Below are positions 24,135-29,614 of a DNA stretch of 29,614 nt, piece by piece. Positions within the stretch are counted from its first letter, which is position 1. The number at the start of each line of letters is the position of its first letter. Location: assembly GCA_030064795.1 (NCBI GenBank), contig JASJEI010000343.1, positions 1 through 29,614 on the forward strand, in the 5' to 3' direction. Under the pieces are notes generated by a model. It saw only the letters and a list, made by a program, of their open reading frames with translations, ran no database searches and was not told where the DNA came from. This stretch comes from Pleurocapsa sp. MO_226.B13. Lineage in GTDB: Bacteria > Cyanobacteriota > Cyanobacteriia > Cyanobacteriales > Xenococcaceae. Both the position numbers and the translations under genes were made by a program.

Positions 24135-25331
24135 ATGCTAGATCTAGCCAAAATAGCAGGACAAATTCCTGGCATCAGTCAACATTTACATCAAGAGGCG
24201 ATCGCTTCGCGCCAAAGATTTGAATTAGCCCAAAAATTACAACAGCAAGCAGCCAGCAACCAGGCAAAATTAATTCAAACCCAAGCTGATTTTCGCGATC
24301 GCGCCTTATTTGCAGCAGCAACTCCCATCGAACCGTTGGATCGCTGTTTTGATATCCAACCAGCCCCCTACAGCCATAGTGTCTTTGCTACGGATGGTTC
24401 GCAAATTTCTCCTTCTCATCACGAGATCGCCTATTGCTACCTAATTAATATCGGTCAAATTATGCTCCACTACGGGCAGAGTTTGCATCCTTTATTAGAT
24501 AGTGTGCCAGAAGTATTTTACAAAACAGAAGATCTCTACGTATCAAAACAGTGGGGCATTCGTTTGGAAGAATGGATGGGATATCGACGGACTGTATCGG
24601 AAGCTCAAACTCTAACCAAGATGGCTTGCAACTGGGTATTACCGCCAGGAGATCATCGCGATATTCCCAACTTAGCTTTGGTAGACGGTTCGTTGATTTA
24701 TTGGTTCTTAGATGGCTTACCTGTAGAAGCAAGAGATAAAATCTTACCGCCAATCTTAGCTGCCTGCGAACGACTCAGAGAAACCAGAATTTCGATGATG
24801 GGCTATGTCAGTGCTTCTCGCAGTACAGAAGGATTAAATTTTTTAAGATTTCAGACTTGCCCTCACGAACATCCCAACTGTGTGGTTCACTGTGGAGATT
24901 TAGTAGATAAATATCCCTGTCAGAAAATAGATTCTTTAAGAGACTCAACCTTTTGGGCAGGTCAATTACAACCAGGGCAGAGAAGTCCTCTGTATCGCAG
25001 TAATTTGCGGATTCTTGACCTCTACGACGAAGCTCAAAGGGTATACTTCTGTTATGTCAACGTGGGGGCAGAAATCGCCCGTGTCGAAGTTCCCGCTTGG
25101 GTAGTTGAAGATACCGCTTTGTTTGAACAGTCTTTGAGTATTGTACTAGCTCAGGTACACAAAGGTTATGGCTATCCCGTGGCATTAGCAGAAGCCCACA
25201 ACCAGGCAGTAGTGCGAGGAAGCGATCGCGCCCGTTTTTTTGCCCTCCTCGAACAACAGTTAATTAAAGCTGGTTTGCGCAACGTCGGAACATCCTATAA
25301 AGAAGCCCGCAAGCGAGGCAGTATTGCTTAG
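24135..25331 (+). CDS. NurA domain-containing nuclease
   Basis: A 398-residue protein of the NurA family (RNase H-like fold), manganese-dependent 5'-3' nucleases that in archaea work with the HerA helicase in double-strand break resection. The motif I acidic region is VFATDGSQISPSHHE (Asp about residue 85), and a second acidic motif is NLALVDGSLIYWFLDG (about residues 178-193). The C-terminus retains YPVALAEAHNQAVV, typical of the family. No herA is present nearby, and cyanobacterial members are of unproven function. The ATG start has no strong Shine-Dalgarno. A 21-copy heptamer array begins 4 bp after the stop codon. Confidence 0.88.
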   Translation: MLDLAKIAGQIPGISQHLHQEAIASRQRFELAQKLQQQAASNQAKLIQTQADFRDRALFAAATPIEPLDRCFDIQPAPYSHSVFATDGSQISPSHHEIAYCYLINIGQIMLHYGQSLHPLLDSVPEVFYKTEDLYVSKQWGIRLEEWMGYRRTVSEAQTLTKMACNWVLPPGDHRDIPNLALVDGSLIYWFLDGLPVEARDKILPPILAACERLRETRISMMGYVSASRSTEGLNFLRFQTCPHEHPNCVVHCGDLVDKYPCQKIDSLRDSTFWAGQLQPGQRSPLYRSNLRILDLYDEAQRVYFCYVNVGAEIARVEVPAWVVEDTALFEQSLSIVLAQVHKGYGYPVALAEAHNQAVVRGSDRARFFALLEQQLIKAGLRNVGTSYKEARKRGSIA

Positions 25332-25335
25332 TTTT

Positions 25336-25482
25336 GAGGAACGAGGAACGAGGAACGAGGAATGAGGAATGAGGAACGAGGAACGAGGAACGAGGAATGA
25401 GGAACGAGGAATGAGGAATGAGGAATGAGGAACGAGGAATGAGGAATGAGGAACGAGGAATGAGGAATGAGGAATGAGGAAG
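25336..25482. repeat. Heptanucleotide tandem array GAGGAAY, 21 copies
   Basis: Twenty copies of GAGGAAC or GAGGAAT and a final GAGGAAG run without interruption, starting 4 bp after the NurA-family stop codon. Only the seventh base varies, always C or T until the last unit. It belongs to the cyanobacterial class of short tandemly repeated repetitive sequences. Because 7 is not a multiple of 3 and no stop codon is formed on the minus strand, long spurious minus-strand frames (PHSSFLVP type) appear there. Confidence 0.95.
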
Positions 25483-25491
25483 TACAACCAA

Positions 25492-25547
25492 CCACTAACC
25501 ACTAACCACTAACCACTAACCACTAACCACTAACCACTAACCACTAA
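25492..25547. repeat. Heptanucleotide tandem array CCACTAA, 8 copies
   Basis: Eight perfect copies of CCACTAA lie 9 bp after the GAGGAAY array, in the spacer before the DprA-like gene. The two arrays have unrelated units but the same 7-bp period. Confidence 0.95.
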
Positions 25548-25643
25548 CCAAAGAATAAAGTTTTACCACAAGCTATCGCTTTCTTAGACAATCATTTGTT
25601 ACAATTGCTGGGGTTAAAATTAAGCACAAAAAACATATATTCA

Positions 25644-26165
25644 TTGAGCCAACAATCATTAGATACTGTAACTGTAAGCGATCCAACTCTCGATACATTA
25701 ACTCAAGAGCTAGCTGCGATTCAGCAAACTGGTTCTAAGCGAATCGCGCTACTAGGTTCTCGCCATGTGCCGATTATGCATCAACAGCTAATCGAAATGA
25801 TGAGCTATGCCCTGGTTTTAGCAGGAAACCGTTTAGTGACTTCTGGAGCAATTGGAACAAATTCGGCAGCAATCAAAGGAGCGATGCGTGCTGATTCTAA
25901 TTTACTGACGGTGATCTTGCCTCAGAGTTTGTCGCGCCAGCCTAGGGAGTCGCGAAAACAATTAGAGCGGGTGATTCATTTAATTGAAAACTCGAAAAAC
26001 GATCATCTCTCTTTGGGAGAAGCTAGTGCTTTGTGCAACAGCGAGATTATTGCCCGTTGTGACCAACTAATTTGCTTTGCGTTTCATGACAGCGATACTT
26101 TATTGAAAACCTGTCAGGAGGCAGAAGAATTACGCAAAATAGTTACTTTATTTTATTTCGATTGA
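25644..26165 (+). CDS. DprA/SLOG-like Rossmann protein (cyanobacterial DNA recombination-mediator-like)
   Basis: A 173-residue protein from TTG 25644, chosen because LSQQSLDTVTVSD resembles the start I recall for cyanobacterial homologues; the frame extends to a TTG at 25596. It has a SLOG/DprA-like nucleotide-binding Rossmann core: RIALLGSRHVPIMHQQLIEMM, then NRLVTSGAIGTNSAAIKGAM (glycine-rich loop), and LTVILPQSLSRQPRESRKQL. It ends CQEAEELRKIVTLFYFD. DprA proteins load RecA on incoming DNA in transformation, but this short form lacks the rest of DprA and may be a nucleotide-sensing protein instead. It is located between the heptamer arrays and the MAPEG gene, with a 30-bp gap to the latter. 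Confidence 0.82.
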   Translation: MSQQSLDTVTVSDPTLDTLTQELAAIQQTGSKRIALLGSRHVPIMHQQLIEMMSYALVLAGNRLVTSGAIGTNSAAIKGAMRADSNLLTVILPQSLSRQPRESRKQLERVIHLIENSKNDHLSLGEASALCNSEIIARCDQLICFAFHDSDTLLKTCQEAEELRKIVTLFYFD

Positions 26166-26195
26166 ATAACTAAAAAGAATTAAATAATTAAATAT

Positions 26196-26606
26196 ATGAA
26201 TTTATCTGTGGATCTAATTCTGCTCTACTCTATAGTGGGGGCGGTTATTTTGGCTTATGCACCTTTTTTGGTTGTGGGTTGGGGGCGTTTTCAAGCAGGA
26301 TACGATCTAGCAGCACCCCGCGCTCTGTTTGATAAATTACCTCCCTATGCTCAAAGAGCGACTTGGGCGCACCAAAATAGCTTTGAGGCTCTAATTATCT
26401 ATGGTTTGGCTGCTCTAATGGCTTATGCTACGGGGGTTGATTCGGATTGGGCGAAAATTGCAGCGATCGCCTTTGTCATTGCCCGTTCTTTATATTCCGT
26501 ATTTTATATTTTAAATATTCCCATCGGGCGATCGCTAATGTTTGCGGTTGGTTCTTTATCTGGTTGGACTTTGTTTGCTTTGAGTATTTTACAGGTTAGT
26601 AAATAA
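26196..26606 (+). CDS. MAPEG family membrane protein
   Basis: A 136-residue protein with four hydrophobic helices, of the MAPEG family (membrane-associated proteins in eicosanoid and glutathione metabolism). The typical region is GYDLAAPRALFDKLPPYAQRATWAHQNSFEALIIYG (about residues 34-69), with the helix-2 motif AHQNSFEA. Family members in other bacteria can have glutathione transferase or peroxidase activity; the substrate here is unknown. It lies 30 bp after the DprA-like gene on the same strand. It converges with the DUF2227 gene. Confidence 0.9.
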   Translation: MNLSVDLILLYSIVGAVILAYAPFLVVGWGRFQAGYDLAAPRALFDKLPPYAQRATWAHQNSFEALIIYGLAALMAYATGVDSDWAKIAAIAFVIARSLYSVFYILNIPIGRSLMFAVGSLSGWTLFALSILQVSK

Positions 26607-26680
26607 ACCTTTTGTCTCAAATTACTTTTGCTGTTGAGAATTACTTTTGCCGATTTATTAATACTATAAATAAGCTAAAT

Positions 26681-27262
26681 CTAAGTTTTTTTCTGTTTAG
26701 TGGCGAACGGGCGGGATGAACTTTTAACCTGTTTAATCTTAGTTTTGAGTTGTTTCTTTTGGAGACGTTTTTTACGATAGGTACTAATTAAATCGCTGAT
26801 GGTATGACTCATTGCACCTAGTTCCAAGCCTAGAAAAAGAGCAATAGTTTCTCTGTAGTAATCATTAGTTAATAACTGAAATTGTCTGCGGACAAAATCT
26901 TGCCAATTCCAGGTAAACCCAAACAATAGTTGCGCGATACCAACTACCAAAATAGCCACCCAAGCCAAGTAAAGAGACAAATATAAAACTCTAATACAAG
27001 TACCGATAATTAAACCATGAGAAAATATCGAGCGATGACGCAATAGCTTGCGGTATGGTATCCAAATACGGCGCAAAAAACCCCAACGTTTAAACTGTAC
27101 CGAGCGAATATCTAAATCGGGGCCAAACATTAAACCACTAAATAAAAAGCCCCCAGATAGAAGTAGGGTCAATTCTCCATTACGAGTTAGACCATAGGTA
27201 ACACCGGCTATCCAGGGGAGCGTCCAGAGAGTAATGCGATCGTGGGTTGTACCAGAGGGCAT
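26681..27262 (-). CDS. DUF2227 putative metal-binding membrane protein
   Basis: A 193-residue membrane protein of the DUF2227 family, recalled as putative metal-binding proteins. The conserved His/Asp positions are visible: THDRITLW at the N-terminus, FGPDLDIRSVQFKRWG (about residues 48-63), RHRSIFSHG (about 77-85), and GAMSHTISDLISTY (about 151-164). Two or three hydrophobic helices lie between them, and the C-terminus is very Lys-rich. ATG 27262 (MPSGTTHD) is preferred because it gives the usual family start; an ATG four codons upstream (27274) is also in frame. Function unknown, possibly a membrane hydrolase given the metal-like motifs. Confidence 0.85.
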   Translation of the reverse strand: MPSGTTHDRITLWTLPWIAGVTYGLTRNGELTLLLSGGFLFSGLMFGPDLDIRSVQFKRWGFLRRIWIPYRKLLRHRSIFSHGLIIGTCIRVLYLSLYLAWVAILVVGIAQLLFGFTWNWQDFVRRQFQLLTNDYYRETIALFLGLELGAMSHTISDLISTYRKKRLQKKQLKTKIKQVKSSSRPFATKQKKT

Positions 27263-27522
27263 ATTATTTATCATTGAATATTAACATCGAGGCAAGGCGC
27301 ACCGTGAGATGCCAACCAAACCTCCGCCTATTTTAAGCATAAAATTACGCTCTCACCATGCTGCTAAGGTAAAAGAGACTGGGAAACAACCAACAGCAGA
27401 AAATCAACAAATTTCTAGATTTGAGACAAATAGTTTGATACCTTGGTAATCTGAGCGCACCACAAGCTGCAAACTAAAATTAAATATTACTGTAAATACT
27501 ACTGTCAGATGGGTAATTGGTA

Positions 27523-28746
27523 ATGTCTTCTTCAGATGCAAATAAAAATTTTGATTGGCTACAGAGGGGAACGAGTGAAATTTTTCCCGATCGCCAAGAT
27601 TCCGATTCTAGTGACGAAAATCTAGTTCGACGAATCATGCAAAGCGATCGCCCTTTAAGAGTTAAATTAGGGATCGATCCTACAGGAACAGATATTCACC
27701 TGGGTCATAGTATTCCTTATCGCAAACTCAGGGCTTTTCAGGATGCAGGACACATCGCAGTAGTGATTATTGGCGATTTTACTGCCCAAATTGGCGATCC
27801 CACAGGAAAATCTGAAGTACGTCGTCAGTTGACTGAGGAAAAAGTAAAAGCTAACGCTCAAAGTTATCTAGATCAGCTACGTCCGATTTTAGATTTTGAT
27901 ACCCCAGGGCGTTTAGAGATTCGTTATAACTCTGAGTGGCTGAGTAAATTGGATTTAGCTCAAATTCAGGAACTATTGGCGACGATGACTGTAGGACAAA
28001 TGTTAGCCAAAGAAGGTTTTGCCGAACGCTACAAACAAGAAAAACCGATCTTTCTCCATGAGTTTTTATATCCTTTGATGCAGGGCTATGATTCCGTCGC
28101 CATAGAAGCAGATGTAGAGTTAGGCGGTACAGATCAAAAGTTTAATATTGCTGTGGGACGAGATTTACAAAGACATTTTAATAAAACCCCCCAGTTTGGT
28201 TTCCTATTACCTATTTTGTTGGGGACAGACGGAGTACAAAAAATGTCTAAGTCCTTAAATAACTATGTGGGACTGAGTGAAGATGCCCTGTCGATGTACT
28301 CCAAACTGGAAAAGACTCCCGATAATTTACTCCCAGATTATTTTGAATTATTGACCGATCTCGATTTGGCGCGACTACCCGAAAATCCCAGAGAAGCACA
28401 GAAATTACTGGCAATTGAAGTTACATCCCAATTTCACGGTAAAGATGCAGCCCTGCAAGCCCAACAAACTGCCGAACAAATCGTCCTCCAGGGAAATACC
28501 ACTGGAGGAGATATTGCTGAATATTCTCTGTCCGAGGTAGAATTTCCTGCCAAGCTATTTTATATCTTGGGTGCGAGTGGTTTGTGTAAGAGTAGTGGAG
28601 AAGGCAGAAGACAAATCCAAGGTGGTGCGGTTCGTTTAGAAGGCGATCGCCTTAATGATGTAAATCTCACTTTCGATCGCCCCGATCAGTTGACGGGAAA
28701 AGTGCTACAAGTAGGTAAGAAGAAGTTTGTTCGTTTGGTTTCTTGA
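27523..28746 (+). CDS. tyrS: Tyrosyl-tRNA synthetase
   Basis: A 407-residue class I aminoacyl-tRNA synthetase that charges tRNA-Tyr. The HIGH signature appears as HLGHSIP (about residues 60-66) within [15 protein letters not shown], and the KMSKS signature is exact (about residues 240-244). The C-terminal S4-like RNA-binding domain is recognisable at [26 protein letters not shown] 27523 is chosen; a TTG two codons earlier (27517) is in frame. The sequence is full length and resembles the shorter TyrZ-type enzymes. No T-box leader was recognised upstream. Confidence 0.97.
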   Translation: MSSSDANKNFDWLQRGTSEIFPDRQDSDSSDENLVRRIMQSDRPLRVKLGIDPTGTDIHLGHSIPYRKLRAFQDAGHIAVVIIGDFTAQIGDPTGKSEVRRQLTEEKVKANAQSYLDQLRPILDFDTPGRLEIRYNSEWLSKLDLAQIQELLATMTVGQMLAKEGFAERYKQEKPIFLHEFLYPLMQGYDSVAIEADVELGGTDQKFNIAVGRDLQRHFNKTPQFGFLLPILLGTDGVQKMSKSLNNYVGLSEDALSMYSKLEKTPDNLLPDYFELLTDLDLARLPENPREAQKLLAIEVTSQFHGKDAALQAQQTAEQIVLQGNTTGGDIAEYSLSEVEFPAKLFYILGASGLCKSSGEGRRQIQGGAVRLEGDRLNDVNLTFDRPDQLTGKVLQVGKKKFVRLVS

Positions 28747-28749
28747 ACT

Positions 28750-28841
28750 TAGTCATTGGTCATTAGTCATTAATCATTCCTGGAGACGTAGCATGCTACG
28801 TCTCTACGGTCATTGGTTATTGGTCATCGATCGTTGGACAT
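28750..28841. repeat. Degenerate TTGGTCA-type heptamer array split by a palindrome
   Basis: Four heptamers (TAGTCAT, TGGTCAT, TAGTCAT, TAATCAT) fill 28750-28777, and five more degenerate ones (CGGTCAT to TGGACAT) fill 28807-28841. Between them lies a 22-bp perfect palindrome. The unit resembles the cyanobacterial STRR with core TTGGTCA. The array follows the tyrS stop codon directly. Confidence 0.75.
28783..28804. repeat. 22-bp perfect palindrome with GCATGC core
   Basis: Half-site gagacgtagca (28783-28793) is followed immediately by its reverse complement. It has the same GCATGC centre as the palindrome at 7130-7149 and lies close to a gene end (tyrS). It could form a hairpin in RNA from either strand. 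Confidence 0.85.
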
Positions 28842-28920
28842 TAGTTGCCCTTCTGCTTCCTCTATTCCTCGTTTCTCGTTCCTTCTCCTTTTACCCCCTG
28901 CCTCCTGGTAATTAGTAACC

Positions 28921-29469
28921 ATGCAAGCCTGGCGATCGCCTATATTGGCAATAGTTTTGTTTTTAATTGTTCCTATCAAATTAGTTTATGGCGAGACTAA
29001 TCAGTCATCAACAAACAGTTTTAGTTGTCCTGGGGATCTCAGACAGTTAACTTCTTTGCTACTCAAGGATTTACCCCAATACAGCAATAGAGTAATTCAA
29101 AGGACTCAAACAGCTAACAGAGAAGCAGGAATTAGAAACTTTATTGTTACTGCTAGTCAAGCCGAGTTTGAACCGTTGAATTTACCTCGCATTCAGTACG
29201 ATCGGATTGATAGTCGAGAGCCAGAGCAAGTTTTTTTTACAGTTTTGGAAAGACAATACAGCAACAATAGAATAATTAACACTCAAACCTATCATTGGCT
29301 CTTTTTAACTCAAACTAGTAATGGTTGGCAAACAGTAATGATGTTTTCGCGTTTTGGTAATTCTCAAAACGGTCAACCACCCACACCGCCAAGAGAAACT
29401 ACCAATGGCATTATCGGTCAAGGCGTTCAGCTATGGCTAAAAGACTGTCGTGCGGGTACAGTTAGATAA
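28921..29469 (+). CDS. Secreted hypothetical protein
   Basis: A 182-residue protein with a typical signal peptide (hydrophobic residues 8-23, likely cleavage after VYG). The mature part is about 158 residues with two cysteines, in FSCPGDLRQL near residue 35 and KDCRAG near the C-terminus, which could form a disulfide. Conserved-looking segments are LLLKDLPQYSNRVIQRTQ and FFTVLERQY then YHWLFLTQTSNGWQTVMMFS. This pattern reminds me of a conserved cyanobacterial secreted family without assigned function. It sits alone between the repeat region after tyrS and the palindromic repeat at the window end. Confidence 0.8.
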   Translation: MQAWRSPILAIVLFLIVPIKLVYGETNQSSTNSFSCPGDLRQLTSLLLKDLPQYSNRVIQRTQTANREAGIRNFIVTASQAEFEPLNLPRIQYDRIDSREPEQVFFTVLERQYSNNRIINTQTYHWLFLTQTSNGWQTVMMFSRFGNSQNGQPPTPPRETTNGIIGQGVQLWLKDCRAGTVR

Positions 29470-29534
29470 GTAGTTCCGCTTTTTTTTTAATAGTTCGGAG
29501 TTCGTCCTAGGGACGAACGGCGACGCGGTTGCGC

Positions 29535-29578
29535 AAGCCCTAAAGGATTTGCGACACGAAGTTAGTCCTTTAGGGCTT
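29535..29578. repeat. Palindromic interspersed repeat at the window end
   Basis: A perfect 13-bp inverted repeat, aagccctaaagga (29535-29547) and tcctttagggctt (29566-29578), with an 18-base loop. It lies inside a wider GC-rich patch from about 29490 that also has a ttcg-rich smaller hairpin (ttcgtcc and ggacgaa near 29500). The core word is shared with the repeat inside the aminotransferase 3' end. The patch ends with atcctttag at the window edge and may continue. Confidence 0.8.
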
Positions 29579-29614
29579 CGCGGCACAAGTCGTTAGACTC
29601 AGCTAATCCTTTAG

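Noticed and set aside
25260..25502. Minus-strand open frames with a repeated SSFLVPHSSFL pattern
   Set aside because: They are translations of the GAGGAAY heptamer array, which contains no stop in any minus-strand frame; no start signal or conservation supports a protein.
25336..25547. CRISPR array
   Set aside because: Units are 7 bp and contiguous, without spacers; no cas genes are present.
27263..27522. T-box or other riboswitch upstream of tyrS
   Set aside because: No T-box consensus or stable leader fold was recognised in the 260-bp spacer, and T-boxes are not expected in cyanobacteria.
1..29614. tRNA or rRNA genes, prophage, complete insertion sequence
   Set aside because: No tRNA-like cloverleaf with a T-arm consensus, no rRNA core sequence, and no transposase, integrase or phage structural gene was recognised on either strand.

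Overview
The window is chromosomal DNA of a cyanobacterium. The evidence is the very frequent HIP1 octamer GCGATCGC (for example 806-813 and 7656-7663), a carboxysome shell gene (ccmO), a phytol/polyprenol kinase, short families typical of cyanobacteria (DUF3285-like, the metallo-beta-lactamase relative, the DprA-like SLOG protein), heptanucleotide tandem repeats and palindromic interspersed repeats. No rRNA, tRNA, CRISPR array or complete transposase was seen. The repeat load suggests a larger, repeat-rich genome rather than a streamlined picocyanobacterium.

Region 1 (1-7108, all plus strand) is an accessory block. A 126-bp MITE-like element (3-128) abuts a truncated AraC regulator. Two full AraC paralogues follow, then a secreted protein with two ABM-like domains and a clear terminator, an FRG-domain protein, DoxX, an NmrA-like oxidoreductase and an MFS exporter. 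Together they look like an inducible stress or xenobiotic-response neighbourhood, but no substrate can be read from the sequence.

Region 2 (7109-13689, plus strand) holds a class III aminotransferase resembling taurine/hypotaurine:pyruvate aminotransferases, alanine dehydrogenase, an AGCS sodium:amino-acid symporter, a UspA protein and a TauE/SafE anion exporter. A coherent reading is uptake and transamination of an amino-sulfonate or amino-sulfinate, recycling of alanine to pyruvate, and export of sulfite. Other omega-amino acids such as beta-alanine remain possible. Palindromic repeats lie at several gene ends here, and one has been absorbed into the aminotransferase C-terminus.

Region 3 (13690-17787, minus strand) is a housekeeping cluster: small membrane protein, degenerate MBL-fold protein, TrpG/PabA amidotransferase, DgkA, YbeY, DUF3285-like protein, phytol kinase and a small membrane protein.

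Region 4 (17788-29614, mixed strands) carries yidD, a secreted two-repeat ricin-type lectin with a very recent internal duplication, a YihY/BrkB membrane protein, a small helical protein, a beta-propeller lipoprotein, a Uma2 nuclease-like protein, ccmO divergent from a NurA-family nuclease, two adjacent heptamer arrays, the DprA-like protein, MAPEG, a DUF2227 metal-binding membrane protein, tyrosyl-tRNA synthetase, a secreted hypothetical protein, and a palindromic repeat at the window end.
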